From Streptomyces pinistramenti (GTDB lineage Bacteria; Actinomycetota; Actinomycetes; Streptomycetales; Streptomycetaceae), in contig NZ_JAJCXB010000041.1 of the NCBI RefSeq assembly GCF_020564935.1, forward strand, positions 1 through 64,000: a DNA stretch of 64,000 nt, written 5' to 3'. Positions 46,119 through 56,181 of the stretch are shown here, in pieces. The notes beneath the pieces were generated by a model. That model did no database searches. It was not told the DNA's origin and saw nothing but the letters and a program-made list of their open reading frames with translations. The translations under genes were made by a program, and so were the position numbers. Numbering within the stretch: the first letter of the stretch is position 1; the number at the start of each line of letters is the position of its first letter.

Positions 46119-47278
46119 GCAGGCACGTGACCCGCACCCCCGCTGCGACCCGCATCGACGATCTCCCCATCCGGGACGAACTGCGCGGCAAGTCGCCCTA
46201 CGGCGCACCGCAGCTCGACGTCCCGGTGCGTCTGAACACCAACGAGAACCCCTATCCGCTGCCCGAGCCGCTGGTCCAGCGGATCGCGGAACGCGTCACC
46301 GAGGCCGCCAGGAACCTCAACCGCTACCCCGACAGGGACGCGGTCGAACTGCGCACCGGCCTCGCCGCGTACCTCTCCCGCACCGGCGGCCACCACGTCA
46401 CCACCGCCCAGGTCTGGGCCGCCAACGGCTCCAACGAAGTCATCCAGCAGCTGCTGCAGACCTTCGGCGGCCCCGGCCGCACCGCCCTCGGCTTCGAACC
46501 GTCGTACTCCATGCACGCGCTGATCTCGCGCGGCACCGGCACCGGCTGGATCTCCGGAGCCCGCAACGACGACTTCACCATCGACGTCGACGCGGCCCGC
46601 GCCGAGATCGCCGCGCACCGGCCCGACGTGGTCTTCATCTGCTCGCCCAACAACCCCACCGGCACCGCCGTCGACGCCGAGACCGTCCTCGCGCTCCACG
46701 ACGCCGCCCAGGCCGCCAAGGCATCCGCCGCGGGCGCCCTCGTCGTCGTCGACGAGGCGTACGGCGAGTTCAGCCACCGCCCCTCGCTGCTCCCGCTGAT
46801 CGAGGGCCGCCCGAACCTCGTCGTCTCGCGGACCATGTCCAAGGCGTTCGGCGCCGCGGGACTGCGCCTCGGCTACCTGGCCGCCGACCCCGCCGTCGTC
46901 GACGCCGTGCAGCTGGTTCGCCTCCCGTACCACCTCTCGTCGGTCACCCAGGCCACCGCGCTCGCCGCCCTGGAGCACACCGATACCCTCCTGAAGTACG
47001 TCCAGCAGCTCAAGGCCGAGCGGGACCGCCTGGTCACCGAGCTGCGCGCGATCGGCTGCGACGTCGTCGCGTCCGACGCCAACTTCGTGCAGTTCGGCCG
47101 CTTCGACGACGCGCACGTCGCCTGGCAGGCCCTCCTCGACCACGGCGTACTGGTCCGGGACAACGGAGTACCGGGATGGCTGCGGGTCACCGCGGGCACC
47201 CCGGCCGAGAACGACGCGTTCCTCGACGCGGTGCGCGCGCTGTTCACAGAACGCAGCTCGAAGGAGAACCAGCGATGA
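46115..47278 (+). CDS. hisC: HisC, histidinol-phosphate aminotransferase
   Basis: PLP-dependent class I/II aminotransferase converting imidazole-acetol phosphate to histidinol phosphate. Seen: VRLNTNENPYPLPE, NGSNEVIQQLLQTFGGPG, SPNNPTGTAVD, VVDEAYGEF and the PLP lysine in SRTMSKAFGAAGLRLGY. GTG 46115 overlaps the hisD stop (GTGA), giving 387 aa; GTG 46127 (383 aa) is also possible. Coupled to hisB by ATGA. Confidence 0.95.
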   Translation: MSRHVTRTPAATRIDDLPIRDELRGKSPYGAPQLDVPVRLNTNENPYPLPEPLVQRIAERVTEAARNLNRYPDRDAVELRTGLAAYLSRTGGHHVTTAQVWAANGSNEVIQQLLQTFGGPGRTALGFEPSYSMHALISRGTGTGWISGARNDDFTIDVDAARAEIAAHRPDVVFICSPNNPTGTAVDAETVLALHDAAQAAKASAAGALVVVDEAYGEFSHRPSLLPLIEGRPNLVVSRTMSKAFGAAGLRLGYLAADPAVVDAVQLVRLPYHLSSVTQATALAALEHTDTLLKYVQQLKAERDRLVTELRAIGCDVVASDANFVQFGRFDDAHVAWQALLDHGVLVRDNGVPGWLRVTAGTPAENDAFLDAVRALFTERSSKENQR

Positions 47279-47868
47279 CCCGCGTGGGACGCGTGGAGCG
47301 CACAACCAAGGAAACGTCGGTACTGGTCGAGATCGACCTCGACGGCACCGGCCAGGTCGACGTGTCGACCGGGGTCGGCTTCTACGACCACATGCTCGAC
47401 CAGCTCGGCCGGCACGGCCTCTTCGACCTCACGGTCAAGACCGACGGCGACCTGCACATCGACACCCATCACACCATCGAGGACACCGCCCTCGCGCTGG
47501 GCACCGCCTTCCGGCAGGCCCTCGGCGACAAGGTGGGCATCTACCGCTTCGGCAACTGCACCGTCCCGCTGGACGAGTCGCTCGCCCAGGTCACCGTCGA
47601 CCTCTCCGGCCGCCCCTACCTCGTGCACACCGAGCCCGAGAACATGGCGCCGATGATCGGCAGCTACGACACGACCATGACCCGGCACATCTTCGAGTCG
47701 TTCGTCGCGCAGGCCCAGATCGCGCTGCACATCCACGTGCCCTACGGCCGCAACGCCCACCACATCGTGGAGTGCCAGTTCAAGGCCCTGGCACGGGCCC
47801 TGCGTTATGCGAGCGAGCGCGACCCGCGCGCCGCCGGAATCCTCCCCTCCACGAAGGGTGCCCTGTGA
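47275..47868 (+). CDS. hisB: HisB, imidazoleglycerol-phosphate dehydratase
   Basis: Manganese-dependent dehydratase making imidazole-acetol phosphate. Seen: GVGFYDHMLDQLGRHG, DLHIDTHHTIEDTALALG and GRNAHHIVECQFKALARALR, the two repeated metal-binding His/Glu motifs. 197 aa, monofunctional (no phosphatase domain). ATG overlaps the hisC stop; the end overlaps the next small gene. Confidence 0.97.
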   Translation: MTRVGRVERTTKETSVLVEIDLDGTGQVDVSTGVGFYDHMLDQLGRHGLFDLTVKTDGDLHIDTHHTIEDTALALGTAFRQALGDKVGIYRFGNCTVPLDESLAQVTVDLSGRPYLVHTEPENMAPMIGSYDTTMTRHIFESFVAQAQIALHIHVPYGRNAHHIVECQFKALARALRYASERDPRAAGILPSTKGAL

Positions 47869-48029
47869 ACGGCCTGTCGACCGCCTTCATCCTGGTCGGT
47901 CTCTTCCTCATCGGCGGCGTCTACTCCTTCTGGAAGCAGAAACTTCCCAAGAGCCTGATCACGCTGCTCGCCATCGGCTCCGCCATGTGCCTGGTCGCCG
48001 GCGTGATGCGGCTGGAGGTGTGGAATTGA
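47865..48029 (+). CDS. Small membrane protein in the his operon
   Basis: 54-aa protein, almost entirely two hydrophobic segments (FILVGLFLIGGVYSFW and LITLLAIGSAMCLVAGVM) separated by KQKLPKS. GTG overlaps the hisB stop (GTGA), and its own stop overlaps the hisH TTG start, so it is translated as part of the operon. The same small gene occurs between hisB and hisH in other streptomycetes, as far as I recall. Function unknown. Confidence 0.78.
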   Translation: MNGLSTAFILVGLFLIGGVYSFWKQKLPKSLITLLAIGSAMCLVAGVMRLEVWN

Positions 48030-48667
48030 CGGCTTCGAAGAAGGTCGTGGTCTTCGACTACGGCTTCGGTAACGTCCGCTCCGCCGAACGCGCCCTCGCG
48101 CGCGCCGGCGCCGACGTGGAGATCACCCGCGACTACGACCGCGCGATGAACGCCGACGGGCTGCTGGTCCCCGGCGTCGGCGCGTTCGCCGCCTGCATGC
48201 GGGGCCTGCGGGAGGCCCGCGGCGAGTGGATCATCGACCGTCGGCTCTCCGGCGGACGCCCGGTCATGGGCATCTGCGTCGGCATGCAGATCCTCTTCGC
48301 CCGCGGCATCGAGCACGGCGTGGAGACCGACGGCCTCGATGAGTGGCCCGGCACCGTCGGCCCCCTCAAGGCCGACGTCGTCCCGCACATGGGCTGGAAC
48401 ACCGTCGACACGGCCGAAGGCACCCGGCTCTTCGCGGGCCTGGACGCCGACGCCCGCTACTACTTCGTGCACTCCTACGCGGCGCGCGAGTGGGAGCTGG
48501 AGGTCGGCAACCCGCACATCACCGCGCCCAAGGTCAGCTGGGCCACCCACGGTGAGCCCTTCGTGGCCGCGGTCGAGAACGGTCCGCTGTGGGCCACCCA
48601 GTTCCACCCCGAGAAGTCCGGCGATGCCGGTGCCCAGCTCCTGAGTAATTGGATCGAGACTCTGTAA
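48026..48667 (+). CDS. hisH: HisH, glutaminase subunit of imidazole glycerol phosphate synthase
   Basis: Class I glutamine amidotransferase feeding ammonia to HisF. Seen: VFDYGFGNVRSAERAL, PGVGAFAACM, the nucleophile in GICVGMQILF (usually GICLGMQ) and HPEKSGDAG with the catalytic His/Glu. The start is TTG 48026: GGAGG lies seven bases upstream and TTGA overlaps the previous stop; GTG 48020 would be too close to it. 213 aa. Confidence 0.96.
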   Translation: MTASKKVVVFDYGFGNVRSAERALARAGADVEITRDYDRAMNADGLLVPGVGAFAACMRGLREARGEWIIDRRLSGGRPVMGICVGMQILFARGIEHGVETDGLDEWPGTVGPLKADVVPHMGWNTVDTAEGTRLFAGLDADARYYFVHSYAAREWELEVGNPHITAPKVSWATHGEPFVAAVENGPLWATQFHPEKSGDAGAQLLSNWIETL

Positions 48668-49392
48668 TGCACCCGAAGCTCGAACTCCTCCCCGCCGTCG
48701 ACGTCCGCGACGGCCAGGCCGTCCGCCTCGTGCACGGCGAGTCCGGCTCCGAGACGTCCTACGGCGATCCCCTCCAGGCCGCCCTGGCCTGGCAGCAGGC
48801 GGGCGCCGAGTGGCTGCATCTCGTCGACCTCGACGCGGCCTTCGGCACCGGCGACAACCGTGCCCAGATCGCCGAGGTCGCCCGCTCCATGGACATCAAG
48901 GTCGAACTGTCCGGCGGCATCCGCGACGACGCCTCGCTGGCCGCCGCCCTCGCCACCGGCTGCCGCCGCGTCAACCTCGGCACCGCGGCCCTGGAAAGCC
49001 CCGAGTGGGTCGCCAAGGTCATCGCCGAACACGGTGACAAGATCGCGGTGGGCCTGGACGTCCGCGGCACGACCCTCCGCGGCCGCGGCTGGACCCGCGA
49101 CGGCGGTGACCTGTACGAGACGCTGACCCGGCTCGACTCCGAGGGCTGCGCCCGCTACGTCGTCACCGACATCAACAAGGACGGCACCCTCCAGGGCCCC
49201 AACGTCGAACTGCTCAAGAACGTCTGCGCGGCCACCGACCGGCCGGTCGTCGCCTCCGGCGGCGTCTCCTCGCTCGACGACCTGCGGACCCTCGCGGCTC
49301 TGGTGCCCGAAGGTGTCGAGGGCGCGATCGTGGGCAAGGCGCTCTATGCGAAGGCGTTCACCCTGGAAGAGGCGCTGGCAGCAGTGTCGTGA
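48667..49392 (+). CDS. priA: PriA, bifunctional HisA/TrpF isomerase
   Basis: TIM-barrel isomerase acting on both ProFAR (histidine) and PRA (tryptophan), the actinobacterial replacement for separate HisA and TrpF. Seen: LLPAVDVRDGQAVRLVHGE, HLVDLDAAFGTGDN, KVELSGGIRDD, VTDINKDGTLQGPN and ASGGVSSLDDL, with two phosphate sites. The dual role follows from the family and from absence of a trpF in the trp block. 241 aa. ATG overlaps the hisH stop (TAATG). Confidence 0.94.
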   Translation: MHPKLELLPAVDVRDGQAVRLVHGESGSETSYGDPLQAALAWQQAGAEWLHLVDLDAAFGTGDNRAQIAEVARSMDIKVELSGGIRDDASLAAALATGCRRVNLGTAALESPEWVAKVIAEHGDKIAVGLDVRGTTLRGRGWTRDGGDLYETLTRLDSEGCARYVVTDINKDGTLQGPNVELLKNVCAATDRPVVASGGVSSLDDLRTLAALVPEGVEGAIVGKALYAKAFTLEEALAAVS

Positions 49393-49415
49393 CGGTGTAA
49401 CCGAAAGGCGGCGTG

Positions 49416-49805
49416 ATGACCATCGAGCGCGTACGGACCGGAAGTTCCTGGGAAGAGGCCATCGGCTTCGCGCGCGCCGTGGCGGCCGGCGACCGCGTCC
49501 TGGTCGCCGGCACCATGCCGCTGGTGAACGGCGTGCTCCAGGGCGAGGGCGACCCCTACGAACAGACGAAGGCCGCCTTCGGCGTCGCCCTCGCCGCCCT
49601 CACCCCGTTCGGCCTGGACAGCGCCGACGTCCTGCGCACCCGCATGTACCTGACCCACGCACGCGACGTCGACGCCGTCGGCCGCGCCCACCACGAGCTG
49701 TTCGGCGCCGCCCCGCCCGCCGCGACCCTGGTCGTGGTCTCCGGGTTCCTCGACTCCCGCGTCCTGGTCGAAGTAGAACTAGAAGCTTTCAAGCAACCCT
49801 CCTAA
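49416..49805 (+). CDS. ridA: RidA family (YjgF) enamine/imine deaminase
   Basis: 129-aa protein of the RidA family, which hydrolyses reactive enamine/imine intermediates such as 2-aminoacrylate produced by PLP enzymes. Seen: VLVAGTMPLVNG, PYEQTKAAFGVALAAL, RTRMYLTHARDVDAVGRAH, PAATLVVVSGF and the terminal Arg/Glu pair in RVLVEVELEAF. ATG 49416 with AAAGGCGG upstream; GTG 49413 is an alternative. Within the his operon between priA and hisF; a protective role for HisC-type chemistry is inference. Confidence 0.88.
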   Translation: MTIERVRTGSSWEEAIGFARAVAAGDRVLVAGTMPLVNGVLQGEGDPYEQTKAAFGVALAALTPFGLDSADVLRTRMYLTHARDVDAVGRAHHELFGAAPPAATLVVVSGFLDSRVLVEVELEAFKQPS

Positions 49806-49818
49806 GGAGCCGTGACCC

Positions 49819-50574
49819 ATGACCCTGGCGGTCCGAGTCATCCCCTGCCTGGACGTGGACAACGGCCGGGTCGTCAAGGGCGTGAACTTCCAGAACCTGC
49901 GCGACGCGGGCGACCCCGTCGAGATGGCCAAGATCTACGGCGAGGAGGGCGCCGACGAGCTGACCTTCCTCGACATCACCGCCTCGTCCGGCAACCGCGA
50001 GACCACCTACGACGTGGTCCGCCGCACCGCCGAGCAGGTCTTCATCCCGCTCACCGTCGGCGGCGGCGTGCGCACCCCCGAGGACGTCGACAAGCTGCTG
50101 CGGGCCGGCGCCGACAAGGTCGGCATCAACACCGCGGCCCTCGCCCGTCCCGACCTGATCCGCGAGATCGCCGAACGCTTCGGCAGCCAGGTCCTGGTCC
50201 TCTCCGTCGACGCCCGCCGCACCGAGAGCGGCTCCTTCGAGGTCACCACGCACGGCGGCCGCCGCCCGGCCGGCGTCGACGCCGTCGAATGGGCCCACCG
50301 CGCCGCCGAGTTGGGCGCCGGCGAGATCCTCCTCAACTCCATGGACGCGGACGGCACCAAGGACGGCTACGACGTCGAGATGATCCGGGCGGTCCGCGCG
50401 CACGTCAGCATCCCCGTCATCGCCTCGGGCGGCGCCGGCCGGCTCGCCGACTTCCCGCCCGCCGTCGACGCCGGAGCCGACGCGGTCCTCGCCGCGTCCG
50501 TCTTCCACTTCGGCGACCTGCGCATCGGTCAGGTCAAGGACGCACTCCGGGACGCCGGGCACCCGGTCCGCTGA
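49819..50574 (+). CDS. hisF: HisF, cyclase subunit of imidazole glycerol phosphate synthase
   Basis: TIM-barrel cyclase that with HisH makes imidazole glycerol phosphate and AICAR. Seen: VIPCLDVDNGRVVKGVNFQNLRDAGDPVE with the catalytic Asp, ELTFLDITAS, LTVGGGVRT, GEILLNSMDADGTKDGYD with the second catalytic Asp, and ASGGAGRLADF. 251 aa. Good AAGGAG site. Last gene of the his operon here; hisG and hisE are not in this window. Confidence 0.97.
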   Translation: MTLAVRVIPCLDVDNGRVVKGVNFQNLRDAGDPVEMAKIYGEEGADELTFLDITASSGNRETTYDVVRRTAEQVFIPLTVGGGVRTPEDVDKLLRAGADKVGINTAALARPDLIREIAERFGSQVLVLSVDARRTESGSFEVTTHGGRRPAGVDAVEWAHRAAELGAGEILLNSMDADGTKDGYDVEMIRAVRAHVSIPVIASGGAGRLADFPPAVDAGADAVLAASVFHFGDLRIGQVKDALRDAGHPVR

Positions 50575-50594
50575 ACCCGGCCCGCCGGTCCCCG

Positions 50595-50600
50595 TAGGCT
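50595..50600 (+). promoter_or_regulatory. -10 box of leaderless nitrile hydratase promoter
   Basis: TAGGCT six bases before ATG 50607, 20 bp after the hisF stop. The cluster thus seems to have its own promoter. Confidence 0.5.
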
Positions 50601-50606
50601 CCGCCC

Positions 50607-50876
50607 ATGAGCCGGGTCAATGATGTGGGCGGGCAGACGGGTTTCGGGGCGCTGGAGATCGAGGCGGACGAACCGCCGTTCCACGCCGACTGGGAGGCAC
50701 GGGTGTTCGCGCTGAACTCCGTGCTGGTACGCAACGGCGTCTACCGCCTCGACGAGTTCCGCGACACCGTCGAACGGCTGCCGCCGGCCGACTATCTGGC
50801 GGCGTCCTACTACGAGCGCTGGCTGGCCGCCATCGAAACGCTCCTGGAGCGCCGCGGGGTGGGCACAGGTGACTGA
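50607..50876 (+). CDS. Nitrile hydratase beta subunit, N-terminal half
   Basis: 89-aa protein matching the N-terminal part of nitrile hydratase beta subunits: VNDVGGQTGFGALEIE, DEPPFHADWEARVFAL, and SYYERWLAAIETLLERRG. A normal beta subunit is about 220-240 aa; here it stops after the first half and the second half is the next gene. The three-subunit toyocamycin nitrile hydratase of Streptomyces and thiocyanate hydrolase have such a split. The stop overlaps the next gene by 8 bp, so this is a designed junction, not a random stop in the middle of a domain. Confidence 0.85.
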   Translation: MSRVNDVGGQTGFGALEIEADEPPFHADWEARVFALNSVLVRNGVYRLDEFRDTVERLPPADYLAASYYERWLAAIETLLERRGVGTGD

Positions 50877-51159
50877 GTTCCGGGCGGGGGAGCGGGTGCG
50901 GGTGCGCGCCACCGACCCCGCGGGGCACACCCGCGCGCCCCGGTACGTCCGCGGGCACACCGGGCGGATCGTCGAGATGCAGGGACGCTGGGCGCTCGCC
51001 GACGAGGTCGCGGCGGGCGCCGCGGCGCCGCGCGTGGAGCCCGTCTACACCGTCGCCTTCGCCGCCCGCGACCTGTGGGGCGCCGGAGAGCACGAGGTCA
51101 CGGTCGACCTCTGGGAGTCGTACATGGAACGGGTGGAGGGGACGCGGGATGAGCGGTGA
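50869..51159 (+). CDS. Nitrile hydratase beta subunit, C-terminal half
   Basis: 96-aa protein matching the C-terminal SH3-like barrel of nitrile hydratase beta: FRAGERVRVRATDPAGHTRAPRYVRGHTG, VEPVYTVAFAARDLWG and HEVTVDLWESYMERVEG. The arginines of the RxPRYVRG motif usually contact the oxidised cysteines of the metal site. GTG 50869 lies in the end of the previous gene (8-bp overlap), and its own end overlaps the alpha gene by 11 bp. Confidence 0.85.
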   Translation: MTEFRAGERVRVRATDPAGHTRAPRYVRGHTGRIVEMQGRWALADEVAAGAAAPRVEPVYTVAFAARDLWGAGEHEVTVDLWESYMERVEGTRDER

Positions 51160-51739
51160 GCACGCGAGTGTGCCGGTGGCGGCGCGGGTCAGGCGGCTGG
51201 AGGAGCGGCTGATCGACGCCGGAGTGGTCGGCCAGGACCAGCTGGACGCGGTCCTCGCCGCGATGCTCAAGGGCGCCACCCCGCTCAACGGAGCCCGGAT
51301 CGTGGCCCGCGCCTGGAGCGACGACGGCTTCCGCGCCCGGCTGCTGGCCGATGCCAACGCCGCGCTGCCCGAGGTGGGCCTGTCGATGAAGGGCGGCATC
51401 CAGGAGCAGCGCCTCAAGGTCGTCGCGAACACCCCACACGCCCACAACGTCCTCGTCTGCACCCTGTGTTCCTGCTACCCCATCGGACTGCTGGGCCCCT
51501 CGCCGTCCTGGTACAAGAGCGAGGCGTACCGCTCCCGCGTGGTCCGTGAACCCCGCGCCGTACTCGCCGAGTTCGGGCTGCATCTGCCCGACGACACGGC
51601 GATCACGGTGTGGGACTCCAGCGCGGAGAGCCGCTACCTCGTCCTGCCGCGGCGGCCCGACGGCACCGGAGGGCTGAGCGAGCCGGAACTCGCCGCGCTC
51701 GTCACCCGGGAAGGGCTCATCGGCACCGCCGCGGTCTGA
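51149..51739 (+). CDS. Nitrile hydratase alpha subunit, cobalt type
   Basis: 196-aa metal-bearing subunit; hydrates nitriles to amides (or, in the sister family, hydrolyses thiocyanate). Seen: the claw-setting motif VCTLCSCYP with C104, C107, S108 and C109; the Thr after the first Cys marks the cobalt type (iron types have Ser). Also WYKSEAYRSRVVREPRAVLAEFG, typical of alpha subunits. ATG 51149 has GGAGG 9 bases upstream. No amidase and no separate metallochaperone gene is seen next to it. Ends 7 bp from the convergent sdhB stop. Confidence 0.88.
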   Translation: MSGEHASVPVAARVRRLEERLIDAGVVGQDQLDAVLAAMLKGATPLNGARIVARAWSDDGFRARLLADANAALPEVGLSMKGGIQEQRLKVVANTPHAHNVLVCTLCSCYPIGLLGPSPSWYKSEAYRSRVVREPRAVLAEFGLHLPDDTAITVWDSSAESRYLVLPRRPDGTGGLSEPELAALVTREGLIGTAAV

Positions 51740-51746
51740 CTCCGCG

Positions 51747-52486
51747 TCAGCGGCGCTTGCGGGCGGCCCGCACGAACTCCCGGTTCATCGACGTGATGCT
51801 GAACAGCGGGATCCCCTTCGGGCAGGCCGTCGCGCACTCCCCGGCCAGGGTGCAGCCGCCGAACCCCTCGTCGTCCATCGTGGAGACCATCTCCAGCACC
51901 CGGGACTCGCGCTCCGGGGCGCCCTGCGGCAGCACGTTGAGATGGTTGACCTTCGCCGAGGTGAACAGCATCGCCGAGCCGTTCGGACAGGCCGCCACGC
52001 AGGCGCCGCAGCCGATGCACTCGGCGTGCTCGAAGGCGAAGTCGGCGTCCGGCTTCGGCACCGGCGTCGCATGGGCGTCGGGCGCCGCCCCGGTCGGCAC
52101 GGCGACGTAGCCGCCGGCCTGGATGATCCGGTCGAACGACGACCGGTCCACGACCAGGTCCTTGACGACGGGGAAGGCCGCGGCCCGCCACGGCTCCACA
52201 TCGATGGTGTCGCCGTCCCGGAAGGACCGCATGTGCAGCTGGCAGGTGGTGGTGCGCTCCGGGCCGTGCGCATCGCCGTTGATCACCAGGCTGCACGCCC
52301 CGCAGATCCCCTCGCGGCAGTCGTGGTCGAAGGCGACCGGCTCCTGGCCGCCGAGGATCAGCTCCTCGTTGAGGGTGTCGAGCATCTCCAGGAACGACAT
52401 GTCCGGCGAAATACCGTCGACTTCATAGGCGGCCATGGCGCCGGGGACATCGGGACTCTTCTGGCGCCAGACGCGCAGGGTGAGCT

Positions 52487-52490
<4 letters not shown>
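51747..52490 (-). CDS. sdhB: Succinate dehydrogenase/fumarate reductase iron-sulfur subunit
   Basis: 247-aa electron-transfer subunit. Seen: a 2Fe-2S site (CREGICGACSLVING plus downstream Cys), a 4Fe-4S site CIGCGACVAACPNG and a 3Fe-4S-type site CTLAGECATACPKGIP. Start overlaps the sdhA stop (ATGA). Confidence 0.95.
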
Positions 52491-54463
<1,973 letters not shown>

Positions 54464-54464
54464 G

Positions 54465-55169
54465 TCAACTCACCCATCCACACAGCACGGCGACCGGCAG
54501 GGAAACGAAACCCGCCGTCAGCACCAGCGCAAGAACATCGGCGACGGTCTTCAGTACACGGTCACGGGCACGGCTGCCCACTCCCAGCGTCTGCGCGGCA
54601 CTCCAGAACCCGTGCCGGATGTGCAGCCCCAACGCGAGCATCGCCACGATGTAGAAGGCCGCCACATACCACCGGTCGAAACTCGCGACGAGATTCTCGT
54701 ACGGATGCCCGGACTCGGCCCGCGGGTTCACCGTCAGCGTCGTCAGATCGAGAATGTGCCAGACGATGAACAGCGCGAGAATGACCCCGCCCCACCGCAT
54801 CGTTCGCGTGGCATAACTCGCCCGCCGCCTCTTGTGCACATATCCCGTCGGCCGGGCCGCGATATCCCGCCGGCTCAGCTGATAGGCGGCCACCCCGTGC
54901 GTGACGACACACACCACGAGCACCACCCGCGCGATCCACAGGAACCATTCATGGTGCAGAAACGGCTCACCCACCGTCCGCAGCCACTGCCCGTACGCAT
55001 CGAATTCCCCGGCCCCGAAGAAAATCTTGAGATTGCCCAGCAGATGCGCGACCAGATACAGCAGCATCACCACGCCGCTGACGGCCATCGCCGTCTTCTT
55101 GCCGACGGTCGAGCCCCACAGCAGGCCCGCGAAGGACGGCCGTCGATCCGTCCGAGTGTCCAGTGCCAT
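54465..55169 (-). CDS. sdhC: Succinate dehydrogenase cytochrome b558 subunit
   Basis: 234-aa membrane anchor with five transmembrane segments of the Bacillus-type di-haem cytochrome b558 family. Histidines placed for haem binding include AHLLGNLKIFFG, HHEWFLW, THGVAAY, VWHILDLTT and GLHIRHGF. First gene of the sdhCAB operon, divergent from a LysR gene. Direction (succinate oxidation or fumarate reduction) is not decidable from sequence. Confidence 0.92.
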   Translation of the reverse strand: MALDTRTDRRPSFAGLLWGSTVGKKTAMAVSGVVMLLYLVAHLLGNLKIFFGAGEFDAYGQWLRTVGEPFLHHEWFLWIARVVLVVCVVTHGVAAYQLSRRDIAARPTGYVHKRRRASYATRTMRWGGVILALFIVWHILDLTTLTVNPRAESGHPYENLVASFDRWYVAAFYIVAMLALGLHIRHGFWSAAQTLGVGSRARDRVLKTVADVLALVLTAGFVSLPVAVLCGWVS

Positions 55170-55227
55170 GAGTCCTGACGGTAGGGACCGCCACCCTCAT
55201 CAGTCCAAGACATGGACCAGCTGATCT

Positions 55228-55246
55228 CGATAGCCCATGCCTATCG
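55228..55246. promoter_or_regulatory. LysR-type operator (T-N11-A) between sdhC and lysR
   Basis: CGATAGCCCATGCCTATCG: exact 6-bp arms with 7-base centre, fitting the T-N11-A rule for LysR-type regulators, in the 95-bp divergent gap 36 nt from the sdhC start and directly before the LysR gene. Confidence 0.65.
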
Positions 55247-55251
55247 TGGCC

Positions 55252-55257
55252 TACCAT
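55252..55257 (+). promoter_or_regulatory. -10 box of leaderless lysR gene
   Basis: TACCAT seven bases before ATG 55265 and no ribosome binding site. It lies just beside the LysR operator, fitting autoregulation. Confidence 0.45.
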
Positions 55258-55264
55258 CCCCACC

Positions 55265-56158
55265 ATGCAGCTGCAGCAGCTCCGCTACTTCACCGCGGTC
55301 GCCGACACCCGCCACTTCACCCGCGCCGCCGACCGCGAACACGTCGCCCAGCCCTCCCTCTCCCAGCAGATCCGCGCCCTGGAACGGGAGTTGGGCGCCG
55401 ACCTCTTCCACCGCGCCCGCGGCCACATCACCCTCACCGACGCCGGCGAAACCCTCCTCCCGCTGGCCCGCCGCATCCTCGCCGACACCGAAACGGCCCG
55501 CCGCGAGGTCCAGGAAGTCGCCCAGCTCCGCCGCGGCCGCCTGCGCCTGGGCGCCCCGCCCAGCCTCTGCGCCACCCTCGTCCCCGACGTCCTCAGTGCC
55601 TTCCACACCCGCTACCCCGGCGTCGACCTGATCGTGAACGAGGACGGCTCCCAGGACCTCGTCCGCGCCCTGGCCGCCGGCGCACTCGACCTGGCCCTGG
55701 TCATCACGCCGCTCCCCGTCCAGGCTCCCGCCCTGACCACCACCGAACTCCTCCGCGAGGAACTCGTCGTGGTCTCCTCCCCCGACGCCCCCGCCCCCAC
55801 AGGCCGCCGCCGCATCCGCGTCGAAGACCTCCGCGACCGCCCGCTGGCGATGTTCCGCCGCGGCTACGACCTCCGTGAATTCACCACCGCCGCCTGCCGC
55901 GCGGCCGGCTTCGAACCGGCCTTCACCGTCGAGGGCGGCGAAATGGACGCCGTCCTCGGCTTCGCCCGCGCCGGCCTGGGCATCGCCGTGGTCCCCAGCA
56001 TGGTCGCCGAACGCTCCGGCCTCCGCATCACCCGCTTCGCCACCCCCGGCATGCACCGCACCATCTCCATGGCCCACCGCGGCGACGTCTCACCCCCACG
56101 AGCCGCCAGAGAACTCCAGAACATCCTCCGGTCCCACCTGCCTCCTACCTCCTCATAA
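55265..56158 (+). CDS. LysR-family transcriptional regulator
   Basis: 297 aa: N-terminal winged helix-turn-helix (QLQQLRYFTAVADTRHFTRAAD, AQPSLSQQIRALERELGADLF, residues 1-62), linker helix and a two-lobe effector domain (RLRLGAPPSLCATLVPDVL onwards). It is divergent from sdhCAB with an operator between them, so that operon is its likely target; the inducer is unknown. Confidence 0.92.
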   Translation: MQLQQLRYFTAVADTRHFTRAADREHVAQPSLSQQIRALERELGADLFHRARGHITLTDAGETLLPLARRILADTETARREVQEVAQLRRGRLRLGAPPSLCATLVPDVLSAFHTRYPGVDLIVNEDGSQDLVRALAAGALDLALVITPLPVQAPALTTTELLREELVVVSSPDAPAPTGRRRIRVEDLRDRPLAMFRRGYDLREFTTAACRAAGFEPAFTVEGGEMDAVLGFARAGLGIAVVPSMVAERSGLRITRFATPGMHRTISMAHRGDVSPPRAARELQNILRSHLPPTSS

Positions 56159-56181
56159 CCACGACACCGCACCCGGCCCCC

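Noticed and set aside
50607..51159. Possible frameshift or pseudogene splitting one beta subunit
   Set aside because: Both parts have proper starts, complete domain halves and short overlaps as in known three-subunit enzymes; the break lies at the domain boundary.
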